In this document: piece by piece, positions 56,763 through 63,755 of the stretch | Layout: each line of letters starts with the position of its first letter | How positions within the stretch are numbered: position 1 is the first letter of the stretch | Source of the DNA: Sciscionella marina DSM 45152 | Lineage (GTDB): Bacteria > Actinomycetota > Actinomycetes > Mycobacteriales > Pseudonocardiaceae | NCBI RefSeq assembly: GCF_000379465.1 | Contig: NZ_KB905380.1 | Location: 744,001-808,000 of the forward strand | DNA: 64,000 bases | Reading direction: 5' to 3' | Position numbers and translations under genes: made by a program | The notes under the pieces: generated by a model | The model's input: the letters and a program-made list of their open reading frames with translations, nothing else | Told to the model about the DNA's origin: nothing | Databases searched by the model: none

Positions 56763-57605
56763 GTGGCACGCGGAATCGACGTGTACACCCGCTATCAGCG
56801 GGTCACGAACTGGCACGCGGTACGATCAGCAGGCGTAGAGTTCTGCTGGATCAAGGTCAGCGACGGCACGCGGAAACGCCGAGACAAGGGCTACGGCGCG
56901 AAGGCCAAGGCCGCCACCATTCGGGTTGGTGGCTACCACTACGCGCAGCCCGGCGACCCGATCCGACAGGCAAACCTCCTGTGCGATCGGATAGAACAGC
57001 TCGGCGCTACCGATCTCGCTCCGGCGCTGGACCTGGAAGACCCGTTCACACCTGGCCCTACGGCTGCACAGTTCGCTGTGCGGTTCGTCCGGCAGGTTCG
57101 GGCGCGCGGGCACCGACCGGCCCTTTACGGCAACAACAGCATGCTGTCCGTGGTGCGCGGCCCGGTCGTCGCGGCCGTGCCTGAAACCGTCGTGTGGGTC
57201 GCCCGCTACGGGGCCGACCCGACGGTAGAACACCACGTGTGGCAGTGGTCGAGCACCGGGCGCGTGCCCGGTGTCTCCGCATCCGGGGTGGACATGAACA
57301 AGGGCGCGGTTCCGCTCAACACGCGAACCGTCGCCGAGGAACCGAAACCAGTCAACGGGGATGACGACATGTATGTGGCATGCCAGGGGTTGAACGACGA
57401 CAACCCCGAACTGATCACCTATGGCCTGTACTCGGGCGGAGTGCTCACCGCGTACGGCAACGGCGGTGAGGTTGACGCACTGCTAAAGGACGTGCACGAC
57501 GGCAAGAAGATCTTGGACTGGATGTTGCCGTACACGTTCCGGGAACTGGACAGGAAAAGCAAGGCGCTCATCGGGGATGAACCGCGCCGCGTGGATGGGA
57601 GCTGA
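56763..57605 (+). CDS. Endolysin, GH25 muramidase
   Basis: 280 aa from GTG 56763, only 2 bp after the previous stop. The GH25 barrel begins GIDVYTRYQRVTNWHAVRSAG with a catalytic Asp, continues GVEFCWIKVSDGT, GGYHYAQPG, and has the acidic pair in APALDLEDPFTPGP. It ends VWQWSSTGRVPGVSASGVDMN. The extra C-terminal 80 residues (DDMYVACQGLNDDNPELITYG) may bind the wall. It cuts the glycan chain of peptidoglycan at lysis. Confidence 0.9.
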   Translation: MARGIDVYTRYQRVTNWHAVRSAGVEFCWIKVSDGTRKRRDKGYGAKAKAATIRVGGYHYAQPGDPIRQANLLCDRIEQLGATDLAPALDLEDPFTPGPTAAQFAVRFVRQVRARGHRPALYGNNSMLSVVRGPVVAAVPETVVWVARYGADPTVEHHVWQWSSTGRVPGVSASGVDMNKGAVPLNTRTVAEEPKPVNGDDDMYVACQGLNDDNPELITYGLYSGGVLTAYGNGGEVDALLKDVHDGKKILDWMLPYTFRELDRKSKALIGDEPRRVDGS

Positions 57606-57609
57606 ACGA

Positions 57610-57918
57610 ATGAGCGCTAAGGCTAAGACGAACCCGAAGGTTACCGCTGCGTCGCTCGCATCGGCCGTCGCCGGATTCCTGGTCCTGTACGCCGGTCGGA
57701 AGCTCGGCGTCGAACTGGACGGCTGGGAACCCGTCGTCGGCGCCGCCATCCTCGGCGCGCTGACGCTCGCGGCCGGATGGCTCAAGCGCGAGCACATCAT
57801 CACCGAGGGACAGTACGAGTCGTTCACGGACGAACCGGCCGACAAGGAAAGCGAGAAGCCGAAACCGGCCGAACCGACTCCACCGCCCGGTCTCGGGGTG
57901 CACGACACCAAGCAGTGA
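57610..57918 (+). CDS. Holin-like two-helix membrane protein
   Basis: 102 aa from ATG 57610, 4 bp after the lysozyme stop. Two hydrophobic helices (ASLASAVAGFLVLYAG, PVVGAAILGALTLAAGWL) and a charged C-terminus rich in Lys, Pro and Glu are typical of small actinophage holins. It ends the late operon, followed by a strong terminator. Confidence 0.75.
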   Translation: MSAKAKTNPKVTAASLASAVAGFLVLYAGRKLGVELDGWEPVVGAAILGALTLAAGWLKREHIITEGQYESFTDEPADKESEKPKPAEPTPPPGLGVHDTKQ

Positions 57919-57925
57919 ACACAAC

Positions 57926-57958
57926 AAACCCCCTTACCCAAATCGGGTAAGGGGGTTT
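57926..57958. terminator. Strong bidirectional terminator after the lysis genes
   Basis: AAACCCCCTTACCC pairs with GGGTAAGGGGGTTT over a 5-nt loop (14-bp stem) with A/T tracts on both sides. It ends the late plus-strand operon and the minus-strand cargo block. Confidence 0.9.
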
Positions 57959-57977
57959 CCTTGCGTCTACAGGGTTT

Positions 57978-58469
57978 CTATCCGCTCGCCACGCACGACA
58001 CCATGGCGTACTGTCCGGATGACTCGGCCTGCTTAAGCACCTTGCCGTCCTTCTCCACCGAGCACGCGATCTTGCCGCTTCCCTTGTTCTGCGCGGTCAA
58101 GCTGTACATATCGAACGACTCAACCGGAACCGTCTTAGACCACGGCGTTTTCGCACCGTTGTCCTGCGACTGGCTACCGCCGTTCATCCACGTAACGTCC
58201 GCAGCGGTCCCGTCCGAAGTGGTGATCTTGTACGTAACCTGTGGCTTCTCGTCCTTCTCGGTCTGCGCGGGCCGCGGCTGATCCTGCGCCGTAGTCGGCT
58301 TACCGCTCGTGTCGTCCGCGTCAGCACTACCGCCCCCAGCAGCACCACCGATACCCCCACCAATGGCCGCAATGACAACTATCGCACCAACGATCCACGG
58401 CCACTTTCGGCGCTTCTTCGCCGGTCTCGGTGGTTCCGCGTTGTTCCCGCTCTCGGGTGTCTCAGACAC
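57978..58469 (-). CDS. MmpS-like membrane-anchored protein
   Basis: 163 aa from GTG 58469 with AGGAG 6 nt upstream. A basic N-terminus, one membrane helix (WPWIVGAIVVIAAIGGGIGG), a linker, and a beta-sandwich with VTYKITTSDGTAADVTWMNGG, KTPWSKTVPVE and a Cys pair (KIACSVEKDGKVL, YAMVSCVASG). This is the pattern of mycobacterial MmpS proteins, which help MmpL transport. No MmpL gene is here. It lies outside the late operon as likely cargo. Confidence 0.7.
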   Translation of the reverse strand: MSETPESGNNAEPPRPAKKRRKWPWIVGAIVVIAAIGGGIGGAAGGGSADADDTSGKPTTAQDQPRPAQTEKDEKPQVTYKITTSDGTAADVTWMNGGSQSQDNGAKTPWSKTVPVESFDMYSLTAQNKGSGKIACSVEKDGKVLKQAESSGQYAMVSCVASG

Positions 58470-58549
58470 TCTTGTCTCCTCTCTTCCATCGCCGTATCGC
58501 TATACGGCCAGAGTGCGTTAGCCCCGCGAGGTCACGAGGACATAAAGAA

Positions 58550-58569
58550 ACCCCGCCGACTGGCGGGGT
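58550..58569 (-). terminator. Terminator of the cargo operon
   Basis: ACCCCGCC pairs with GGCGGGGT over a 4-nt loop, followed on the minus strand by TTTCTTTATG. It lies downstream of the 58672-59301 gene and before the MmpS-like gene. Confidence 0.75.
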
Positions 58570-58671
58570 ACGGCTGAACGGTGGTGACCACTACTCCGGT
58601 TGGGGTAGCACGACGGGGCGGACTGGGGGATGGATGCGTTCCGCCCCGCCGCGCGAGTCTCACACGGTCGG

Positions 58672-59301
58672 CTATGTTACCGGCCTTGGGAGCTTGAGTC
58701 GTCTAACAGCCTCGTTGTTAGTCCTCGCGCCACCGTAAACCACGGAATGCATAATTCCGAGATACACATAATCCCACAAATACGGCAGTTCTTGAACAGT
58801 CCGAAGGTTGAGCATAATCCCCCGACCGCTCGTGTCTTTCAACGTTATGTGGTAACCGCCCGCATACTTCGTGACTTTGACTTCGTTCAGCTCGTACGTG
58901 TTGACCCAGGACTTACGATTGTACATCAGCCAGTCCACACCGCAGGTGACCGTCTTTCCACGCATCATCAGCAACGGATACGCAAACCCTATTCCGATGA
59001 TGACCCAGAGATACCAGGCACCGGTCCAATCGAGCGGGTCGCCACTTTCCGACCAAGAAAGTATCACCAGGAATACGATAATTACACCAGCAAAGACGCA
59101 GCTAGACCCGAAGGCCGCGCTTGTCGCTACCCGGTATCCTTCAAGGGTCCGCCCCATTCCGGCGGGAGGGGGTAGATGATTCGCCTTGTGTTTACCGCGC
59201 TCGGGCGCTGCACCTTTATTGCTCTGTCCTTCCACAGGGGCATCCGGGGGGCGCGGAAGGCCGGTTCTGGGGTCCGGTTTAGGCGGTAGTGTCGGATGCA
59301 T
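58672..59301 (-). CDS. Two-helix membrane protein, candidate immunity protein
   Basis: 209 aa. A hydrophilic N-terminus is followed by two membrane helices (SSCVFAGVIIVFLVILSW, WYLWVIIGIGFAYPLLMM), then a beta-rich cytoplasmic part (GKTVTCGVDWLMYNRKSWV, VKVTKYAGGYHITLKDTSG) like a PH-domain. It starts 2 bp after the stop of the WXG-type gene, so they are co-translated. By place and type it could protect against that protein; this is inference. GC content is lower than in its neighbours. Confidence 0.7.
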   Translation of the reverse strand: MHPTLPPKPDPRTGLPRPPDAPVEGQSNKGAAPERGKHKANHLPPPAGMGRTLEGYRVATSAAFGSSCVFAGVIIVFLVILSWSESGDPLDWTGAWYLWVIIGIGFAYPLLMMRGKTVTCGVDWLMYNRKSWVNTYELNEVKVTKYAGGYHITLKDTSGRGIMLNLRTVQELPYLWDYVYLGIMHSVVYGGARTNNEAVRRLKLPRPVT

Positions 59302-59303
59302 AG

Positions 59304-60485
59304 TCAGAAGACTTTGTTAATTCCCCGAGTGACACCGAAAGCCACATCGGCGGCCGGTTGCTCAAGAGCCTCATGATGATCAACCGCGTAACTTACCCCG
59401 GCACCGGCCACGGCGCCAACGGCGAGCCCGATAGGACCGCCTACGAGCTCACCGACACCAACCCCGGCCGCCAAGCCGCCCGCACCGGAGACGATCGACT
59501 TCGTTGGATTCGCGCCGTGGTAGATGTCGTAACCGACCCCCGCAGCGGCGACGAGCGTACCTAGGACAGGTATCCGCTTCGCGACCGGAATTGCGACCCT
59601 ACCGATTGCACCAGTGTTTTCTCCGACCTCCACACCTGCCTCTTCCACCCCGTTAAGGGCAACCCTAGCCCATGGAGGAAGCTTATTCATGGCACGTTGT
59701 AGAACGGTGGCGCCTGCTTTCGCGTCACTAGACATGGCTTCGGTAAGGGCCTTGTCCTTGGACACAGCCGCACGCAGTCTCATCTCGGGTGTTGCCTTCG
59801 GGTTCGAGAGAATGCTGCGCCAATCCTCGACATTCCGCCAAAGCTTAAGGGCAGCGTCCCGGTACGGCTTCGACGCGGATAGCGCGAGACCACCCAGACT
59901 CGCTGAGGTGCCGATGATCTTGAGCCCGGAAGCAACCTCATTCCCGCCGATCAAATCAAGCAGAAAGCCTTGCGTTTCCTGCTTAGCCTGAGAAGCTTGT
60001 TTAACAGTCTGCTGCGCTTCCTGGAACGCCTTAAGCTGAGCCTGATGAGCCGCTTGCGCTTGGGTTGCCTGCTGATTGGCCTGTGTCTGCTCGGGTGTCG
60101 GATTCTGGGGCATCGGCCCCGGTGCAGCGGGTGCGGGGCCTGGCTCGAAGATCTGCGTATCTGTTGTCCGCAGGCCCGCTGCCGCTGCGACTTCACGGGC
60201 CTGCTCGAAACGCATCTTGACGTGGTTGTAGCCGTCCGCCGCCTGATCGAACCCTTGGGCGAGTTTGCCGGACCCTTCGCTGACCTTGTCGGTATCGCCA
60301 CCGAAGGCGTTGATGTACTCCCGAAACGCAGTCCCTGACTGCCCGCCCCATCCGCTTTCGGATTCCACGTTCGCCGCGATGGCATCGGTTCCCGCTCCAT
60401 GGGCAAACTTGGACATCTGCCGAATATAATCGGCAGCATCCCGCAAACCCTGAATGTCTTCCTCGAAGCGAATATCAAGCGGCAC
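59304..60485 (-). CDS. WXG-type protein with glycine-zipper C-terminus, candidate T7SS effector
   Basis: 393 aa from GTG 60485. The N-terminal 100 residues are a WXG100-like helical hairpin with WGGQSGTAFREYINAFG (near residue 47). A Pro/Gln/Ala-rich linker follows (residues 120-165). The C-terminal region (about 308-380) has GxxxG runs, SGAGGLAAGVGVGELVGG and PIGLAVGAVAGAGVSYAVD, like membrane-active toxins of the glycine-zipper type. It is next to an EspC-like gene and a membrane protein. The toxin role is inferred. Confidence 0.72.
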   Translation of the reverse strand: MPLDIRFEEDIQGLRDAADYIRQMSKFAHGAGTDAIAANVESESGWGGQSGTAFREYINAFGGDTDKVSEGSGKLAQGFDQAADGYNHVKMRFEQAREVAAAAGLRTTDTQIFEPGPAPAAPGPMPQNPTPEQTQANQQATQAQAAHQAQLKAFQEAQQTVKQASQAKQETQGFLLDLIGGNEVASGLKIIGTSASLGGLALSASKPYRDAALKLWRNVEDWRSILSNPKATPEMRLRAAVSKDKALTEAMSSDAKAGATVLQRAMNKLPPWARVALNGVEEAGVEVGENTGAIGRVAIPVAKRIPVLGTLVAAAGVGYDIYHGANPTKSIVSGAGGLAAGVGVGELVGGPIGLAVGAVAGAGVSYAVDHHEALEQPAADVAFGVTRGINKVF

Positions 60486-60497
60486 AACGAACCCCCA

Positions 60498-60782
60498 TCA
60501 CTTGCCCTCGTCCTGACTCGCCAGGTCGTGATAGTTCACCTGTTCCACGGTGATGTACGACTCATGACTAGTCCGGACCTTGTTCGCCGCCTTCTCCAAG
60601 CCGTCGACTATCGACGCGTACGCGTTCGTGTAGGCGCTCAGCACAGCGGCCACCGAACCGGTAACCGGGCCAAGATTCGGCGCGGGCGGCGGGGTCGGTA
60701 GCCCTTGCGCTGTCGAACTAGCACCTTTGAGACGACCCGCGACACTCTGCAGGGCCGAGGCCGAAGCATCTGTATCAGGCAT
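60498..60782 (-). CDS. EspC-like small type VII secretion-associated protein
   Basis: 94 aa, all helical: MPDTDASASALQSVAGRLKG and VTGSVAAVLSAYTNAYASIVDG, then RTSHESYITVEQVNYHD. SYITVEQ contains the YxxxE signal of ESX/type VII substrates after the second helix. It resembles the ESX-1 secretion-associated (DUF2580/EspC) family. It starts 8 bp within the end of the upstream gene and lies 12 bp before the WXG-type gene, which would be its secretion partner. Confidence 0.72.
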   Translation of the reverse strand: MPDTDASASALQSVAGRLKGASSTAQGLPTPPPAPNLGPVTGSVAAVLSAYTNAYASIVDGLEKAANKVRTSHESYITVEQVNYHDLASQDEGK

Positions 60783-61098
60783 CCTCGTCGTCCTTCCTGC
60801 TGATCACATCATCACCGAACGGGCCGTGCTGATGTTCCTCCGGGATCTCTGCGTCCCACAAGAACCCGTCCGCTTCGGAACGGCGCACCCAGTCGTCAAG
60901 CTCGGCAGGAGTGGTCGCGACCCACGGTTGCTGACCCCCGCAACACTCAACAAGCGCGTCAAGCGACGAATAAGCCATCACGGCCAACCGGCCTTGATCG
61001 ATGCGGCGCAGCTCTAAGACAACCTCGTCATCGGGGGAGGTCGGACGGCGAGATGCCACGTAGACGACTTCGTCCGATCTACCGCCAGCAGACGCCAC
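60775..61098 (-). CDS. SAV_915/SseB-like protein
   Basis: 107 aa from GTG 61098 with GGGGG upstream; TTG 61101 is an alternative. The sequence VVLELRRIDQGRLAVMAYSSLDALVECCGGQQPWV fits the SseB-like fold of SAV_915 proteins, which often occur beside WXG and EspC-like genes in actinobacteria. It is the first gene of the cargo operon. Function unknown; a chaperone or regulator role is a guess. Confidence 0.68.
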   Translation of the reverse strand: MASAGGRSDEVVYVASRRPTSPDDEVVLELRRIDQGRLAVMAYSSLDALVECCGGQQPWVATTPAELDDWVRRSEADGFLWDAEIPEEHQHGPFGDDVISRKDDEDA

Positions 61099-61101
61099 CA
61101 A

Positions 61102-61466
61102 TCTTGCCCCCTCTTAACTGCGCGCGCCCCCGCGCGCGCGCGACTGCGCTCCGAGTACGGAAACTAACCCGAAGCGAGCAGGACGTCAAGAAAGGCAGCA
61201 CAAATGGCCAACCGTTCCTCCGGTTGGCCTAACCCCATATTCAGGAAGCACGGCAGGGCAGGATGAGTCGGGGGTCGGAGCGCGCACCCCACCCCGCCGT
61301 GCAGGTCTAATCGATCAGTTCTGCTCCAATCTCGGTGTGACAGCGAGGCAAGGCGAGCACGGCGCTGCGACTCAAGCCCTGCCCCACTGCGGCTACAAGC
61401 GCACCGTCAAGTACTGGTGCACACGCATGAACGGCGGGCGCAGTCCATTCTTGAGGCAGGCTGTGT
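61102..61466. other. Gene-free region with hairpins
   Basis: I see no gene in these 365 bp. It holds a GC-alternating tract (about 61120-61141), a perfect 9-bp hairpin (61206-61229) and a nested stem structure (61248-61302). The promoter of the cargo operon should lie at its left side. Confidence 0.5.
61206..61229 (-). terminator. Hairpin downstream of the 61467-61942 gene pair
   Basis: GGCCAACCG pairs with CGGTTGGCC over a 6-nt loop, followed on the minus strand by ATTTGTG. It is a possible terminator between the small-gene pair and the cargo operon. Confidence 0.55.
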
Positions 61467-61727
61467 TCACTGCTCGCCGGGTACGTTCGGAGTACCAGTC
61501 TCCGAAAAGGGAGTTACCTTCCCGTCCGCGTACTCCTGCCAGCGCTGGGCGCGTAGTTCTAAACGGCGTTTTCCCTGTCCTACCGAGACCCGAGAGCGCG
61601 CCCGCGCGTTCGCGGCCATCCGGTGTGCCGTCTTTTTGCCTTCGTTCTCGCCCCGCGCGCCGAATATCGCTTCCGCGTGCGTGTCGACCGTGCGCCATTC
61701 GAACCAACCCTGCCCCTCCGCGTCCAT
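61467..61727 (-). CDS. Small basic phage protein, unknown function
   Basis: 86 aa: MDAEGQGWFEWRTVDTHAEA, then a basic helix (KKTAHRMAANARARSRVSV) and RRLELRAQRWQEYADGKV. It may bind nucleic acid by charge only. It starts 2 bp after the stop of the upstream small gene, so the two form an operon divergent from the XRE gene. Confidence 0.55.
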   Translation of the reverse strand: MDAEGQGWFEWRTVDTHAEAIFGARGENEGKKTAHRMAANARARSRVSVGQGKRRLELRAQRWQEYADGKVTPFSETGTPNVPGEQ

Positions 61728-61729
61728 GA

Positions 61730-61942
61730 CTACGCCCTGACCGCTACTTGCCCAACCGCCTTACGCCACGCACTCGCTCGCTCAAGGTGTATTTCGCGCA
61801 TTTGCGGGTCGGTGTCCCGCTGCGCGGCAACTTCCCATGCCTCGATGCGCTTGAACGCGTAGCTGTGCCATGTGTTCGGGTACTCGGTACGCACCCGATG
61901 GACTTCACGGGCTACCTCCCGGACCAGGCATTCCTGTTGCAT
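61730..61942 (-). CDS. Small helical phage protein, unknown function
   Basis: 70 aa: MQQECLVREVAREVHRVRTE, then WHSYAFKRIEAWEVAAQRD and a helical end. It is the first gene of a pair divergent from the XRE regulator, with the 21-bp palindrome 39 bp upstream of its start. By position it could be under repressor control. No family is recognised. Confidence 0.55.
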   Translation of the reverse strand: MQQECLVREVAREVHRVRTEYPNTWHSYAFKRIEAWEVAAQRDTDPQMREIHLERASAWRKAVGQVAVRA

Positions 61943-61980
61943 CTTCTAACCCACCTATCCACAACGTGATAACTGAGAAC

Positions 61981-62001
61981 CATACCTGCAATGCAGGTAT
62001 G
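61981..62001. promoter_or_regulatory. Perfect 10-bp palindrome, probable repressor operator
   Basis: CATACCTGCA and TGCAGGTATG flank a single A, midway between the divergent small-gene pair and the XRE gene. Such a site is expected for the prophage or XRE repressor. Confidence 0.7.
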
Positions 62002-62048
62002 CACATATGGCCTGAATGAGTGAAAGATGGTTTGCCGACTGTGGTTGA

Positions 62049-62903
62049 ATGCGCCGCATGGCAGGATCAGCGGCCCGCACCGTCCCGCGCGTAGTTCTCG
62101 GGCTGGAGCTACAACGACTCCGAGGTCAAACCGGGACCACGGTGGAACAGGTCATGGACGCGTTGCAGTGGGAATCCGCATCCAAGGTGAGCCGAATTGA
62201 GAACGGCCAAGGACGATTAGCGCCTGCCGAAGTGGACGTACTGGCCCGGCTGTTCCAGCTCGACGCGCAGGCGACCGAGCGCCTACGCACCATGGGTGCG
62301 GAAGCTCGCAAGACGGCGAGCTATGGCCGTACTCCCGACTGGGCGCGTACCTACGTGGAGTGGGAAGCCCATGCGAACCACATCAGGACCTACGAGGCCG
62401 AGCTTGTCCCCGGCCTGATGCAGACACCCGAGTACACGCGGGCCGTGTTCGAAAGCTGGTTCACCGACCAGGCCACGATCGACACCATGGTTGATGACCG
62501 GATTCGACGGCAAAAGACCATGGAGCGCGACAGCCCGCCCGTTCTCTATGCAGTGCTCTCCGAGGCTGTGCTGCGCCGTGTCATCGGCAGCCCCGCCATC
62601 ATGTCCGAACAGCTATCCAGGCTGCTCGACCTTGCCGAGCGGCCGAACGTACTCGTTCAGGTGCTCCCGTACAGCGCGGGCGCGCACGCGGCGATCGGAG
62701 TGAACTTCGTGCTGCTGGAGCTGCGCGACCTGGACATGTCCACCGTCTACATCGAAGGGCTGACCTCGGCCGACTACCTCGACGGTTCCCGACACGTGGA
62801 CACGTACCGTCTGGCATTCGAGCGCATACAGGCATCAGCGCTCGGACCTCCCGAGACCGTTAGACTGCTTCAACAACTACGTGATGACTTCCGGCAGGAG
62901 TAA
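62049..62903 (+). CDS. XRE family regulator with DUF5753 domain
   Basis: 284 aa. The N-terminal HTH has LGLELQRLRGQTGTTVEQVMDAL, SASKVSRIENGQGRLAPAEVDVLARLF. The rest is the DUF5753-type effector region (YEAELVPGLMQTPEYTRAVF, RRQKTMERDSPPVLYAVLSEAVLRR, LLDLAERPNVLVQVLPYSAGAH). These proteins pair with DUF397 proteins in streptomycetes (WhiJ/AbaA-like). ATG 62049 or 62058 is the start. It may act as the prophage immunity or maintenance regulator. Confidence 0.85.
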   Translation: MRRMAGSAARTVPRVVLGLELQRLRGQTGTTVEQVMDALQWESASKVSRIENGQGRLAPAEVDVLARLFQLDAQATERLRTMGAEARKTASYGRTPDWARTYVEWEAHANHIRTYEAELVPGLMQTPEYTRAVFESWFTDQATIDTMVDDRIRRQKTMERDSPPVLYAVLSEAVLRRVIGSPAIMSEQLSRLLDLAERPNVLVQVLPYSAGAHAAIGVNFVLLELRDLDMSTVYIEGLTSADYLDGSRHVDTYRLAFERIQASALGPPETVRLLQQLRDDFRQE

Positions 62904-62909
62904 CCCACC

Positions 62910-63116
62910 ATGCGTATCAAGCTGGGCCACGGGTGGAGCAAGTCCGCTCGCAGCGGCAACCAGGGAGGCAACTGCGTTGCGGTGAAGCCCGACGGTGACA
63001 ACGTGCTCATCAACCACAGTGCCGACCTCGACGCAGCCCCCAAGCGGTTCACACGCGAAGAGATGGCCGCATTCGTCGCAGGCGTCAAGGCGGGCGAGTT
63101 TGACGACCTAGCCTAA
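62910..63116 (+). CDS. DUF397 family small protein
   Basis: 68 aa: MRIKLGHGWSKSARSGNQGG, NCVAVKPDGDNVLINHSAD, then FTREEMAAFVAGVKAGEFD. The WxKS...S...NCVEV pattern is the DUF397 signature. GGCAGGAG lies 8 nt before ATG 62910. It follows the XRE gene by 6 bp, the usual regulator-partner order; some such pairs behave like toxin-antitoxin modules. A terminator follows. Confidence 0.87.
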   Translation: MRIKLGHGWSKSARSGNQGGNCVAVKPDGDNVLINHSADLDAAPKRFTREEMAAFVAGVKAGEFDDLA

Positions 63117-63130
63117 CCCCTAGAACGACA

Positions 63131-63158
63131 GAAAGCCCCCACCGAAGCGGGGGCTTTC
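63131..63158. terminator. Bidirectional terminator
   Basis: GAAAGCCCCC pairs with GGGGGCTTTC over an 8-nt loop, with T/A tracts, between DUF397 and the convergent membrane protein gene. Confidence 0.88.
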
Positions 63159-63165
63159 TCGTTTG

Positions 63166-63495
63166 CTAGGCGTTCGCCACGGACGCCGCTAGAGCTCCAT
63201 AGAAGATCAGGTAGAACAGCAGTGCCCCGGCGAACACCACACCTACGCCCACCCAGATAGCCGTCAACGCTTCGCTACGGCCGATGCCTCCGAGCTCCTT
63301 GGACTTCTGGAGACCCACCAGGCCCATGATGAAGCCTACGACGCTCAGCGTCCCGAAGGACACCAGACCGCACAGGCTCAGGATCATCGCGGCCGTGGCA
63401 ACCCCGTTCGTCATCGGCTTCACGTACACCGGGTATGGGTACTGGTAGTAGCCGGGAGGCTGCTGAACCGGGTGCTGGCCGTTCGGATAGGTCAT
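63166..63495 (-). CDS. DUF4190-type membrane protein
   Basis: 109 aa from ATG 63495, with AAAGGG about 7 nt upstream. A Pro/Tyr/Gln-rich start (QHPVQQPPGYYQYPYPVYV) precedes two membrane helices (NGVATAAMILSLCGLVSFG and the region around ALTAIWVGVGVVFAGALLFYL). This is the common DUF4190 layout of actinobacteria. Its role in the prophage is unknown. Confidence 0.7.
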   Translation of the reverse strand: MTYPNGQHPVQQPPGYYQYPYPVYVKPMTNGVATAAMILSLCGLVSFGTLSVVGFIMGLVGLQKSKELGGIGRSEALTAIWVGVGVVFAGALLFYLIFYGALAASVANA

Positions 63496-63569
63496 CTGGT
63501 CACCCTTTCGCTGCATCCCTATATCGGGTGGTGAACGCGGGTGTTACGTACTCCAAACGGAGGTACACG

Positions 63570-63603
63570 GAAGCCCCCTCATCTTACTCGACAAGGGGGC
63601 TTC
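63570..63603. terminator. Hairpin near the right end of the element
   Basis: GAAGCCCCCT pairs with AGGGGGCTTC over a 14-nt loop, directly before the right arm site. It may isolate the element from host transcription coming from the citrate synthase side. Confidence 0.75.
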
Positions 63604-63615
63604 TCTATGTCTCCG

Positions 63616-63636
63616 AAGTCAGCACCAAGTCAGCAC
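63616..63636 (+). repeat. Tandem AAGTCAGCAC boxes, right arm site
   Basis: Two AAGTCAGCAC boxes with an 11-bp period, the same as at 44785-44805; flanking bases are also shared, giving 28 of 29 identical positions. They lie about 103 bp inside the right core. Confidence 0.65.
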
Positions 63637-63739
63637 GAGAGCAGTCAACGCCGGGAACTCACAGCTATCAGCGGGATACCCCAACTCCCTGACCTGCAAG
63701 TTTGACGGCCATTTGCCGCTTATGCTAAGGATTCACAGA

Positions 63740-63751
63740 ACATACCGGGAG
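63740..63751. other. attR core (right attachment site)
   Basis: ACATACCGGGAG, identical to 44723-44734. On its right the host half-site GTATGTCA (63751-63758) runs into the stop codon of the citrate synthase gene. Confidence 0.75.
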
Positions 63752-63755
63752 TATG

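Larger units (their letters stand above)
44723..63751. mobile_element. Defective integrated prophage, about 19.0 kb
   Basis: The limits are set by the 12-bp core ACATACCGGGAG at both ends. Content from left to right: integrase, excisionase, RNA repair genes, small genes, truncated DNA polymerase; then truncated tape measure, tail, tail tip, holin-like and lysozyme genes; then a cargo block and a regulator pair. No terminase, portal or capsid gene is present. Base composition is more mixed than in host DNA, and AT-rich parts occur near xis and int. The element splits a host gene pair. Confidence 0.92.

Noticed and set aside
61120-61141. CG-alternating tract as a functional repeat or Z-DNA site
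   Set aside because: Short simple sequence with no sign of function.
61337-61729. Plus-strand 130-codon frame
   Set aside because: Arg/Pro-rich shadow of the minus-strand 86-aa gene, with no ribosome site and no domain pattern.
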